DNA of 64,000 nt from UBA7657 sp049652985 (GTDB taxonomy: Bacteria; Pseudomonadota; Alphaproteobacteria; Micavibrionales; Micavibrionaceae). Of this stretch, positions 16,899-24,507 are shown one piece after another (position 1 is the stretch's first letter; each line of letters starts with the position of its first letter). The position numbers were made by a program, and so were the translations under genes. Where the stretch lies: assembly GCA_049652985.1 (NCBI GenBank), contig JBASFK010000001.1, forward strand, positions 186,001-250,000, given 5' to 3'. Under the pieces are notes generated by a model that searched no databases, was not told the origin of the DNA, and saw nothing but the letters and a program-made list of their open reading frames with translations.

Positions 16899-17912
16899 AT
16901 GACAGCACAGGCCGGAAAAAAACAATCCGCACTCACGGGCCCGCTCGACAGGCTTTCGGACATGCTCGCGGGCGACATGAAGGCCGTGAACGCGGAAATC
17001 ATCCGCCGCATGGATTCGCCCGTCGAGCTGATTCCGCGCCTCGCCGCCTACCTGATCGCCGCCGGTGGAAAGCGCATCCGTCCCCTGATGACCCTCGCCT
17101 CCACCTCTATTTTCAATGGCGATATGAAACGCGCCCACAATCTCGCCGCCGCCGTCGAATTCATTCACACGGCCACGCTGCTGCACGATGACGTGGTGGA
17201 TGAAAGCATCGCCCGGCGCGGGCAGGACTCCGCCAATCTCGTTTTCGGTAACCAGGCCAGCGTCCTTGTCGGCGACTTTCTTTTTTCCCGCGCATTCCAG
17301 TTGATGGTCGATGACGGCTCGCTGGAAGTTTTGAAAATCCTCTCTGGCGCCTCCGCCATTATCGCGCAGGGCGAAGTCATGCAGCTCTCCACCACGAACA
17401 ACCTTTCGACCGGCATGGGTGAATATCTCGAGGTCATCCGCGCCAAGACCGCCGCGCTGTTCGCCGCCGCTTGCGAGGTCGGGCCGATTATCGCGGGTGC
17501 CGATAAATCTGCGGCAACAGCCATGGCGGAGTACGGCCTCAATCTCGGCATCGCCTTCCAGATCACCGACGACGCGCTCGACTACGCCTCAACAAAAGAC
17601 AAAATCGGCAAAACGCCGGGCGATGATTTCCGCGAAGGCAAAATGACCGCGCCCGTTATCCTCGCTTTGATGAAATCCTCACCTGAAGAAATGAAATTCT
17701 GGGCGCGCACGCTTGGCGAGAAACAGCAAAGCCCCAAAGATTTCGCCGAAGCCCAGCACATCATCAAATCCCACGATTCAATTGCTGGCTCCCTCGCCCT
17801 CGCCGGCGATTACGGCGAAAAAGCCCGCCTCGCGCTGGCCGAGGCACCCGACCATCCCATGCGCGCCCTTCTGGATGAATTGATTCCCTACACGATCGGA
17901 CGCGAGAGCTAG
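16899..17912 (+). CDS. ispB: Polyprenyl diphosphate synthase (octaprenyl type)
   Basis: A 337-residue all-helical trans-prenyltransferase that extends farnesyl diphosphate with isopentenyl diphosphate to make the ubiquinone side chain. The first Asp-rich motif is LLHDDVVDESIARRG and the second is ITDDALDYAST; both bind the Mg-diphosphate groups. GGKRIRPLMTLAS is the conserved isopentenyl-diphosphate site. Small residues before the first motif suit a long-chain product, but chain length cannot be read with certainty. Its last four bases overlap the convergent response-regulator gene. The start MTAQAGKKQSALTGPL is the only one that leaves the N-terminal helix intact. Confidence 0.93.
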   Translation: MTAQAGKKQSALTGPLDRLSDMLAGDMKAVNAEIIRRMDSPVELIPRLAAYLIAAGGKRIRPLMTLASTSIFNGDMKRAHNLAAAVEFIHTATLLHDDVVDESIARRGQDSANLVFGNQASVLVGDFLFSRAFQLMVDDGSLEVLKILSGASAIIAQGEVMQLSTTNNLSTGMGEYLEVIRAKTAALFAAACEVGPIIAGADKSAATAMAEYGLNLGIAFQITDDALDYASTKDKIGKTPGDDFREGKMTAPVILALMKSSPEEMKFWARTLGEKQQSPKDFAEAQHIIKSHDSIAGSLALAGDYGEKARLALAEAPDHPMRALLDELIPYTIGRES

Positions 17913-18310
17913 GCTTCCACGACCCGCTCCTGCCATATCTTTTCAATCTGCGCCCGGATATTCGCAGGCTCAAGCGGCTTGTATATGACTCCGATAACAC
18001 CCAGCGCCTTGTAATCCTCGATCATCTTCACGCGCTGGCGCTCGGTCACGAAAATCACCGGCGCGTTGTTATAGGCCGGGTTCTTGCGCAGCGCGTCGAT
18101 CGTGTCCGGCCCGTTCATATCCGGCATGCGCAGATCCAGCAGGATAAGCTCGGGCTGCAGCTCGCGCAGCCGCGCGATCAGCTCCCGTCCCGTCGCGCAG
18201 GTCACGAGGAAATGCGGGTCATCCTCATCCCCGCCCAGCGCATCTTTCACGATCCTGCGCGCCTGCGGCTCGTCGTCGACATAAACCACGCGTTTTGGAA
18301 ATTCAGTCAT
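17909..18310 (-). CDS. Stand-alone receiver-domain protein
   Basis: A 133-residue single receiver. The acidic pair is D12-D13 in VYVDDEP, the phospho-acceptor is D59 in LILLDLRMPDMNG, the switch Thr is T89 in IFVTER and the Lys is K111 in IYKPLEP. There is no output domain, so it signals through protein contacts or acts as a phosphate sink, as CheY-type and DivK-type proteins do. No kinase gene is adjacent. It is divergent from the metal operon. Its start lies about 50 bases from that operon's -35 box, without an obvious shared site. Confidence 0.9.
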   Translation of the reverse strand: MTEFPKRVVYVDDEPQARRIVKDALGGDEDDPHFLVTCATGRELIARLRELQPELILLDLRMPDMNGPDTIDALRKNPAYNNAPVIFVTERQRVKMIEDYKALGVIGVIYKPLEPANIRAQIEKIWQERVVEA

Positions 18311-18361
18311 AGCAACCGGAGTTTAACATTTTTTCGTGCAATTTCGAAGAGGCCGCTTAGC

Positions 18362-18389
18362 TTGACTATATACCCCTTGGGGGTATATT
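18362..18389 (+). promoter_or_regulatory. Promoter with CsoR-type operator in its spacer
   Basis: TTGACT (18362-18367) and TATATT (18384-18389) form a -35/-10 pair with a 16-base spacer. The spacer is filled by ATATACCCC-TTG-GGGGTATAT (18368-18388), a perfect 9-bp inverted repeat of the A/T-flanked C-run/G-run kind bound by CsoR/RcnR-family repressors. Binding would block RNA polymerase directly. The expected transcription start lies within a few bases of the first ATG at 18398, so the message may be leaderless. Confidence 0.75.
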
Positions 18390-18397
18390 ATGAAAGA

Positions 18398-19021
18398 ATG
18401 AGATTCATGGCAATATGCGTGATTTTATTGGCCTTCCCCACCGCCGCCCAGGCCCGGCCCGTTTCATGGCCCGGCGGCTGGATGGTCATGCTGATGAACG
18501 ACACCGTCAGCAATGGCACACAAATCAATTACACCGTCACCCCGAAATACGCTCTCGGCGTTCAACACGAATATTTCCGTGAAGAAAAATTCAATACGGA
18601 CGTCGCCACGCTCGATATTTTGCTGAAACGCTGGAACAGCACAAATTCACAAGCCAACCTTTATCTCAAATCGGGCGCCGGAATCGCTTACGGCAGCGGC
18701 AATACAGACCCCGCCGCTTTCACAGGCATGGAAATCGACTGGGAAAACCGCCGCTTCTTCACGCTCTACGAAAACCGCTTTTTCTGGGCGGACGATCAGG
18801 ACAAATTCGTGAAACATAAAGCCCGCCTCGGCGTCGCACCGTATGAAGGCGATTACGGCGATCTGCACACATGGCTGATGCTCCAGGCCGATTACGACGC
18901 AGGCGCTGACGACACTTTTTCACTCACGCCGCTGGTGCGGCTCTTTAAAGGCACAACGCTACTCGAAGCCGGTTACAATCTCGACGGCGGCGTATTATTC
19001 AACTTCACACAACAATTTTAG
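18398..19021 (+). CDS. Exported beta-barrel-like protein, first gene of metal operon
   Basis: A 207-residue protein with a signal peptide (MRFMAICVILLAFPTAAQA). The mature part alternates aromatic and polar residues in strand-length blocks (YALGVQHEYF, FFTLYENRFFW, NLYLKSGAGIAYG) and ends NFTQQF, a terminal Phe typical of outer-membrane proteins. I read it as a small outer-membrane barrel or surface protein. The start could also be the ATG at codon 4 (18407). It is the first gene after the operator-promoter and is followed 9 bases later by the exported metal-binding protein, so a role in metal entry, exit or sensing at the outer membrane is likely but unproven. Confidence 0.7.
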   Translation: MRFMAICVILLAFPTAAQARPVSWPGGWMVMLMNDTVSNGTQINYTVTPKYALGVQHEYFREEKFNTDVATLDILLKRWNSTNSQANLYLKSGAGIAYGSGNTDPAAFTGMEIDWENRRFFTLYENRFFWADDQDKFVKHKARLGVAPYEGDYGDLHTWLMLQADYDAGADDTFSLTPLVRLFKGTTLLEAGYNLDGGVLFNFTQQF

Positions 19022-19030
19022 GAGAGACTC

Positions 19031-19339
19031 GTGAAAAAACTATTTCTTATCCTGGCCGCTCTAATAACTTTCTCGTCTCCCGCTTTTGCCGACCATAACG
19101 GCAAATCACACGGGCCCCTGAAAACCATCACCGTCGGCGTCGACGGCATGGTCTGCGATTTTTGTGCACGCGCACTGGAAAAGACTTTTTACCAGCGCGA
19201 GGAAGTTCAGGGCGTTGTCATTGATCTTGATACCCATACCGTAACTCTTGAAATCAACAAAGACGCCACCCTGTCGGACGAAGAAATCACAAACCTGATC
19301 ACCCAATCCGGTTATAATGTTAATAAAATTACCCGATGA
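19031..19339 (+). CDS. Exported heavy-metal-associated (HMA) domain protein
   Basis: A 102-residue protein with a signal peptide ending SSPAFA-DH, then a His-containing linker (HNGKSHG) and one HMA domain. GVDGMVCDFCARALEK holds the metal-binding C42-x-x-C45, and the ferredoxin-like fold continues to GYNVNKITR. Domains of this kind (MerP, CopZ) bind Cu(I), Hg(II) or similar soft metals. The signal peptide places it in the periplasm, like MerP. It overlaps the next gene by four bases (ATGA), and that gene encodes a MerT-like membrane protein, so the pair resembles MerP-MerT handing a metal across the inner membrane. Confidence 0.88.
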   Translation: MKKLFLILAALITFSSPAFADHNGKSHGPLKTITVGVDGMVCDFCARALEKTFYQREEVQGVVIDLDTHTVTLEINKDATLSDEEITNLITQSGYNVNKITR

Positions 19340-19716
19340 AACATTTCAGTATCAAAGACACACTCACCCCCACGCTCAGCCTCTTCTTCTCGGCCGGGAC
19401 GCTTGTCTGTTGCGCGCTGCCCGCTTTGTTCATCTCCCTCGGTATGGGCGCATCGCTAGCTGGTCTTGTCGGTGCATTTCCACAGATCGTCTGGCTTTCG
19501 GAATATAAACTTGCGGTATTCTCCTTCGCCGCCGTAATGCTCGCAGTGGCGGGAGTCATGACACTCCGCGCACGCAATCTCCCCTGCCCCGCGGACCCGG
19601 CGCAGGCCCGCGCCTGCACGCGCCTCCGCCGCATCAGCGCCGGCATCTATATTTTTTCCCTTGTGGCTTTTCTGATCGGCGCATTTTTCGCTTTCGTAGC
19701 GCCTTATTTCATATGA
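19336..19716 (+). CDS. MerT-like small membrane protein
   Basis: A 126-residue protein with three predicted membrane helices (about 15-50, 58-80 and 102-124). The first helix carries the paired cysteines C25-C26 in GTLVCCALPALFISLGMG, the signature of MerT/MerC-type mercuric transporters. A second cysteine pair, C84 and C94, lies in the loop between helices 2 and 3, as in MerT. The family moves Hg(II) inward, but relatives in CsoR-controlled operons may act on other soft metals. It is coupled to the HMA gene upstream (ATGA) and followed by the sensor gene after 7 bases. Confidence 0.8.
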   Translation: MKHFSIKDTLTPTLSLFFSAGTLVCCALPALFISLGMGASLAGLVGAFPQIVWLSEYKLAVFSFAAVMLAVAGVMTLRARNLPCPADPAQARACTRLRRISAGIYIFSLVAFLIGAFFAFVAPYFI

Positions 19717-19723
19717 AACAACC

Positions 19724-20002
19724 ATGACCAAACACCCCAGCCACGAAAAAGAACTGAAAAAACTCAACCGCATCGCCGGGCAGGTCGAGGGTATCGGCCG
19801 CATGATCGGCGAAGGCCGCTATTGCACCGACATTATCGCCCAGCTTCGTGCCGCGCGCGCCGCGTTGCGATCAGTTGAGGCCAATGTGCTTGAAACCCAC
19901 TTGCAGCATTGCGTGGCCGGTGCCATAACAGCAGGCAACCGTAAAAAATCCTCCGAGAAAATCATGGAACTCGGCAATCTCCTTAAAAGGTTCGACCAAT
20001 GA
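19724..20002 (+). CDS. csoR: CsoR-family metal-sensing repressor
   Basis: A 92-residue helical protein of the CsoR/RcnR (DUF156) family: KELKKLNRIAGQVEGIGRMI is the first helix and its DNA contacts. The ligands C34, H59 and C63 have exactly the C-x24-H-x3-C spacing that binds Cu(I) in CsoR. RcnR and FrmR differ at the last position, and CstR lacks the His. Two extra histidines lie at the N-terminus (H4, H7). It most likely represses its own operon through the inverted repeat at 18368-18388 and lets go when metal binds. The metal could still be another soft ion. Confidence 0.92.
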   Translation: MTKHPSHEKELKKLNRIAGQVEGIGRMIGEGRYCTDIIAQLRAARAALRSVEANVLETHLQHCVAGAITAGNRKKSSEKIMELGNLLKRFDQ

Positions 20003-21042
20003 CAGATTGCTGCTCCACGAATAATGACGACCACGATCACGGCAAAGAGCGCTTCGATTATATATTGTGGGGCAGCGTTTCCGTGATCCTCGTCACGCTC
20101 GTGCTGCATTTCGTAGGGCTGGGCGTCACACAAATCGACCATTTCGCCCACACGGTCCTCGAATTTCTCTCCACCATGTGGTGGGGCATCGTGCTCGGCA
20201 TTCTCATTGTGGGCCTGATGAACAAGGTCCCGCGCGAATATTTCCAGGTCGCCATGGGCCGCGGCGATTCCATCGGCGGCATTTTCCGCGCGGTATTCGC
20301 CGGGCTTCTGCTCGACATGTGTAACCACGGCATCCTCATGATCGGGGCAAAACTCTATGAGCGCGGCGTCAGCCTGCCGCAGGTCATGGCCTTCCTGATC
20401 GCCAGCCCGTGGAATTCTCTCTCGCTGACGATCATCCTCATCACCCTGATCGGCCTGAAATGGACCCTCGCCTTCATCTTGCTCTCGGCTGTAGTGGCCG
20501 TGATTTCCGGCTTCATCTTTATGGCCCTGGTCAAAGCGGGAATCCTTCCCGATAATCCGAACAAATCCGAACCAATCCCCGGTTTTTCCATCGTCGCCGA
20601 TTGCAGAACGCGCCTGAAGGGTTTCAAACCCGGCGGAAAGTTTTTTATTGAGCTCGTCACCAGCGGCATGCGCGAAGCCCGCATGCTCCTGCGCTGGTTG
20701 CTGCTCGGCATCATCATCGCCGCGGCAGTACGCACTTTCGTGCCCCATGAAACTTTCGCGGAATGGTTCGGGCCCACCCTCTTCGGCCTCGGGATGACAA
20801 TCCTCGCCACCACCGTGCTCGAGGTCTGCTCCGAAGGCTCCGCCCCCGTCGCCGCCGACATCATGACCCGCGCCGCCGCGCCCGGCAACGCCTTCGCCTT
20901 CCTGATGGCGGGTGTTTCCACCGACTACACGGAAATCCTCGTCATGCGCGAAGCAACGAAATCATGGAAGATCGCGTTCTTCCTGCCGCTCGTCACCGTG
21001 CCGCAGATCATCCTGCTCGGATGGATAATGAATCAGTTTTAA
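19999..21042 (+). CDS. ArsP/DUF318-family permease
   Basis: A 347-residue polytopic membrane protein (eight or more hydrophobic segments) of the permease family that includes the organoarsenical exporter ArsP. The N-terminus begins MTDCCSTNNDDHDHGK, a Cys-Cys followed by Asp/His that could bind metal before the first helix. LLDMCNHGILMIGAKLYERG and GVSTDYTEILVMREATK are family-type conserved segments, one with another Cys. It overlaps the sensor gene by four bases, so it belongs to the operon and is probably the efflux pump of the system. The substrate (metal ion or organometal) cannot be read from sequence. Confidence 0.85.
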   Translation: MTDCCSTNNDDHDHGKERFDYILWGSVSVILVTLVLHFVGLGVTQIDHFAHTVLEFLSTMWWGIVLGILIVGLMNKVPREYFQVAMGRGDSIGGIFRAVFAGLLLDMCNHGILMIGAKLYERGVSLPQVMAFLIASPWNSLSLTIILITLIGLKWTLAFILLSAVVAVISGFIFMALVKAGILPDNPNKSEPIPGFSIVADCRTRLKGFKPGGKFFIELVTSGMREARMLLRWLLLGIIIAAAVRTFVPHETFAEWFGPTLFGLGMTILATTVLEVCSEGSAPVAADIMTRAAAPGNAFAFLMAGVSTDYTEILVMREATKSWKIAFFLPLVTVPQIILLGWIMNQF

Positions 21043-21073
21043 TGAATGAAATTGAGGCCCATCGGCCTGGCTG

Positions 21074-21451
21074 TCATTTTGATTTTTTACCACAGGGGTA
21101 AGCATTAAACAGCGCAAGCGCCACCGCGGGCGCGGCGATAAACGCGCCATGCTGCTTCTTGTTCTTGAACAAATAAGCCGCGACATCCTGCTGCAACTGG
21201 TTCAGCCCGGCATTTTCCGGCACGCAGAACTCCACGCTCGGCGACGTGCCCAGCGAACGGATTAAATTGTGGTAATCGAGAACACCGGCGATATAGGACT
21301 GGCACGCGACATGCCCGCCCGCCACAAGTTCCTTGCCGTCTTTATCGCTGGCGCACATCTGCAGGAGGTAATCGCCCGAAAAACGCGCGGCCTGGACAGG
21401 CGCGGCGCAGAACAGAACAACCAGAAAAAAAACTCCCGGCCTAAGCCCCAT
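21074..21451 (-). CDS. Rap1a/Tai-like exported protein
   Basis: A 125-residue protein starting MGLRPGVFFLVVLFCAAPVQA, a signal peptide. The mature part has the four-cysteine layout of the Rap1a/Tai immunity fold: LLQMCASD, HVACQSYIAGVLDYH, VEFCVPENAGLNQLQQDV and the terminal NAYPCGKK, expected to form two disulfides. In type VI secretion systems this fold neutralises amidase effectors in the periplasm, but chromosomal homologues without an effector are common. The start ATG lies inside the last codons of the upstream gene (11-base overlap), implying coupled translation. No type VI gene is present in the window. Confidence 0.75.
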   Translation of the reverse strand: MGLRPGVFFLVVLFCAAPVQAARFSGDYLLQMCASDKDGKELVAGGHVACQSYIAGVLDYHNLIRSLGTSPSVEFCVPENAGLNQLQQDVAAYLFKNKKQHGAFIAAPAVALALFNAYPCGKKSK

Positions 21452-22655
21452 CTTTCCCGGCCTTCTTGAGTTGCCCCAGTATGGCAAAAGGCGAATCTGC
21501 AGGATTGGATTTTGCCTCGGCGGAAATCATGCGCGTCCGCTCAGGCTTTTTGTCGTTCGGCTTGTCGCGGCGTGGCCTTCTGTCGCCATGAACTTTATCG
21601 CCATGTTTCTTGTCGCCGGGCTTCTTGCCGCCAGTCTTATCTGATTTTTCCCGGCGCGGGCCGGAATCTGTCCTGGGTTTGAACTCGCGCTTCTCGAACG
21701 CCTTGCCTTTTTTCAGCGCAAAAATCGCCAGTTCCGGTTTGGGCGGTTTAACAGCCGCTTTCTCTTCGGGCTTGGCTTCCGCCTCAGGGGCACTCTGTTC
21801 CACCGGCTTTTCTTCGGCCGGTTTTTCTTCAGTAACTGTTTCTTCGGCGAGCTTTTCTTCTGCCGCCTGAACTTCCGCAGGCTTTTCTTCTTTTACCGGC
21901 GCATCACTGACCTTCCTGTGACCCATCGCGGTGAGAACACCGTACAGATCGTCAATCTGGCAACCCAGCCATTCCGCCATCTTATGCTGCGCCTGGAATT
22001 TTCCGTCCTTGGTGCTGTCGTAAATCGCGCTGATGACGCGGTCGAGCATGTCGATCCGGATCGCGCGCGGCCCGTAAACCGGGTAACCCACCGCGCGGAA
22101 GAAATCCCGGTCCGCCGACTCGTCCACCTTCACCGAAACAGCCCCATCCCGCGGCAGCGGTGGCGGCAAGTCCTTGCCATGCCAGAGTGCGTATAACAAA
22201 CCGCGAAGCTTCACTCCGGCGGGCTTGTTCAGCGCCGGCAGGAAAACCAGCACCGGCCCGAGCCGCACCTGCTTGGCGCGTAAAACCTGCCGCATCGCCG
22301 GGTCCAGCGCCGCCGTCAGGCTCTCCACCTCCTCGCGCGGCACGATCCCGAGCGCGTCGTAAAGCTTCGCGCAGATCCCGCGCACCGGCTCGGCCATGCC
22401 CTCCGTCTGCTCCAGCGCAATCAACGGCTCGAGTGCAACGCGGATATGATTTTTAATCCATTCGCGCAGGATACCACGCACCGCTTCCGTATCATGACCG
22501 GCGGCATCGATAACCTCGATGTCGGGCTCCAGCATCTTCTCGCCTTTCACGACTTTTGCGAAAGGCTCACCCGGAAGCGGGTTGCTGGCGTCGGGCTGAT
22601 AACGGATCATACCGTCGTCGCCCAGCTTGAATTGTCTGATTGCTGCGTTCAACAT
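21441..22655 (-). CDS. Detached C-terminal domain of a Suv3/MgpS-type helicase with basic tail
   Basis: A 404-residue protein. Residues 1-255 resemble the part that follows the helicase core in large alphaproteobacterial Suv3-like RNA helicases: RYQPDASNPLPGEPFAKVVK, then the conserved VRLGPVLVFLPALNKPAGVK and GYPVYGPRAIRIDMLDRVI, ending at LGCQIDDLYGVLTAMGHRK. The rest is an acidic Glu-Lys-Pro repeat region and a Lys/Arg-Gly-Asp-rich tail (KTGGKKPGDKKHGDK), ending DSPFAILGQL as the full-length proteins do. No ATPase motifs exist: an in-frame TAA stands directly before the ATG, and there is no room upstream. It is probably an RNA-binding remnant or a separate subunit. Confidence 0.6.
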   Translation of the reverse strand: MLNAAIRQFKLGDDGMIRYQPDASNPLPGEPFAKVVKGEKMLEPDIEVIDAAGHDTEAVRGILREWIKNHIRVALEPLIALEQTEGMAEPVRGICAKLYDALGIVPREEVESLTAALDPAMRQVLRAKQVRLGPVLVFLPALNKPAGVKLRGLLYALWHGKDLPPPLPRDGAVSVKVDESADRDFFRAVGYPVYGPRAIRIDMLDRVISAIYDSTKDGKFQAQHKMAEWLGCQIDDLYGVLTAMGHRKVSDAPVKEEKPAEVQAAEEKLAEETVTEEKPAEEKPVEQSAPEAEAKPEEKAAVKPPKPELAIFALKKGKAFEKREFKPRTDSGPRREKSDKTGGKKPGDKKHGDKVHGDRRPRRDKPNDKKPERTRMISAEAKSNPADSPFAILGQLKKAGKDGA

Positions 22656-22723
22656 TTAAAGGCGTTACGTACCCTGTCTTTGTGTAAGGCGTGTGTTCAT
22701 TCAAAGTATTTTGTGCCGAAAAG

Positions 22724-22794
22724 CGTAGTTTTCGAGAACCGTATCGCAGAATACATGATGCGTATTTGAGAAACGGAAGCGCAGAAAACCACGG
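22724..22794. repeat. Degenerate inverted repeat in intergenic region
   Basis: The segment 22724-22754 is an imperfect reverse complement of 22762-22794. Matching blocks on the two sides are GTATT, ACGG, AAAAC and ACG, around a central ATACATGATGCGTAT. It fills much of the 268-base gap between the helicase-domain gene and the exported-protein gene. It may be an old palindromic repeat. Otherwise I see nothing coding in this gap. Confidence 0.4.
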
Positions 22795-22923
22795 TTTGCA
22801 GGCCAAAAAACGAAGAATGGCATACGCCTTAGGGTATAGACTGAAAAACATGTCCCTGTCCATTGAATGATAGGCGGACTATATGATTTACTCTTGTTCC
22901 GCTTTCCAGCCACGGAGCCCCAA

Positions 22924-24507
22924 ATGACACTGCCGCGTACCCGCCTTCTTCTCGCTCTCGCCCTGGCGCTACTCGCATGGCCCGCCCAGGCCGCCGCCAT
23001 CGACAAGGTCGGCGCGGCCAAAATCAAATCCCTGGTCGAAAATTTCATCCAGGAGCAGAAAAAACTGGCCGAGATCGACGGTGTCACCAAGATCGAATAC
23101 CAGGGCGAAGTGATGGTAGAGGAAGCGGGCGATTTCTATGCCGTGACCCTGCCCTACACCAAGCTCATCAATGCCCGGAACGAGCAGATCGACCTCGGCA
23201 TGATCTCTATCAACGCCTCCCCCGCCGATACGCCCGGCCAGTGGAAAATGCGCGTTGCGATCCCGACTCCTGTCGTCGTCACCGACAAAACCGGCGCTGA
23301 AATCATGCGCGTCACCATCGCGGGCCAGCGCGCCGCTGGAATCTGGGACGAAACGCTGCAAAGCTTCGTCAAGCTCGACGCGCAATACAAGGACATGCTG
23401 TTCGCGGGCCGCGAGGGAAACATAAAGCTTCCCGAAACGCGCGTCATTTACGACTTCACCAAGGACGCCGCCGGGAAATGGTCCGGCCCCGGTTCCATCA
23501 CATTCAAAAATCTCGACGCCAGCGGTCCGCACAAGGACACCATGAAAATCGCCGACGCGAAAATCACCTTCGCCATCGACAAATATGATTCCTCCGCTAT
23601 CCGGCTCTACCGTGAAAAACTGGCGGCGCTGGGTGAAAGCCTTACGGGCGGCGCTGCGAAAGGCCAGCCAAGTTCCGCACACGCCGCCGCCGTCGCCAAT
23701 ATGATGACGGACTTTTTGACCGGCGCAGGCAACGGCATCCAGCTCCGCTACGATGTCACGGGATTGAACCTCACCAAAACCGATGTGGCCGGGGTGACGC
23801 GCAATCTCGCTTTACCCAAGGGCTTTCTCGGCCTCGAACTCGGGGGCTTCAATTCCGGCAAGGTGCGCCTCGCACTGAAAGGCGGCCACGAAGGGCTCAA
23901 AATCACGCCCGCCACGGAACAACAGGGCCTCACACCCACTGAATCGAATATCGACATCGTCATCGAAAACATCCCCGTCCGTGAAATCGCCGATCTCGGC
24001 AAAAACACGTTCGATTCCGCCGCCCAGCGCCCCGAAATGGGAAAACTGGCCGGGCTGTCCTTATTGATCAAGCTGCCCGCCCTCCTTTCACAAGCCGGCA
24101 CCTTCATGACCGTGACCGACACGCGCATGGGCAACGCCGACATCGACATCAAACTCGACGGCCGCGCCCGCGCCGACATCAGCGCGGTCAACAGCGCGAC
24201 CATGGATTCGAAAGCCACCATTCGCGGGCTCGACACACTTCTCGCGCGCATGAAGGAAAAGCAAAAAACCGCCACGCCCGCCGAGCAACAGAAAATCGCG
24301 GCGACCATCGCGCGGCTTGAGCAGATCAAAAAGAACGCCCGCGTCGAAAAAACCGCCGACGGTCAGACGCTCCATGTTCTTGAACTCATCATGAATCCGC
24401 AGGGACAGCTCCTGCTGAATGGCAAGGATGCGCTCGGCAGCAATGCAGCCCCGGTCCCCGGCATCGAGAAACCCTCGCCGGTTCCCGCCCCCGCCCCCGC
24501 GCCCTAG
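22924..24507 (+). CDS. Exported protein of unknown function, 527 aa
   Basis: The start MTLPRTRLLLALALALLAWP with cleavage after AQAAA gives a signal peptide. The longer frame upstream lacks one. The mature protein has alternating beta-rich segments (DGVTKIEYQGEVMVEEAGDF, IDIVIENIPVREIADLG) reminiscent of DUF945- or AsmA-like envelope proteins, a Lys/Gln-rich helix near residue 470 (KEKQKTATPAEQQKIAATIA), and ends in a Pro-Ala run. No catalytic motif or membrane segment is seen in the mature part. Its last four bases overlap the convergent hemW stop. I assign only a periplasmic location. Confidence 0.7.
   Translation: MTLPRTRLLLALALALLAWPAQAAAIDKVGAAKIKSLVENFIQEQKKLAEIDGVTKIEYQGEVMVEEAGDFYAVTLPYTKLINARNEQIDLGMISINASPADTPGQWKMRVAIPTPVVVTDKTGAEIMRVTIAGQRAAGIWDETLQSFVKLDAQYKDMLFAGREGNIKLPETRVIYDFTKDAAGKWSGPGSITFKNLDASGPHKDTMKIADAKITFAIDKYDSSAIRLYREKLAALGESLTGGAAKGQPSSAHAAAVANMMTDFLTGAGNGIQLRYDVTGLNLTKTDVAGVTRNLALPKGFLGLELGGFNSGKVRLALKGGHEGLKITPATEQQGLTPTESNIDIVIENIPVREIADLGKNTFDSAAQRPEMGKLAGLSLLIKLPALLSQAGTFMTVTDTRMGNADIDIKLDGRARADISAVNSATMDSKATIRGLDTLLARMKEKQKTATPAEQQKIAATIARLEQIKKNARVEKTADGQTLHVLELIMNPQGQLLLNGKDALGSNAAPVPGIEKPSPVPAPAPAP

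Noticed and set aside
21800..21950. Short repeats coding Glu-Lys-Pro-Ala-Glu-Glu as a possible CRISPR-like array
   Set aside because: The units are in-frame codons of a low-complexity acidic linker, too short and irregular for CRISPR, with no spacers.
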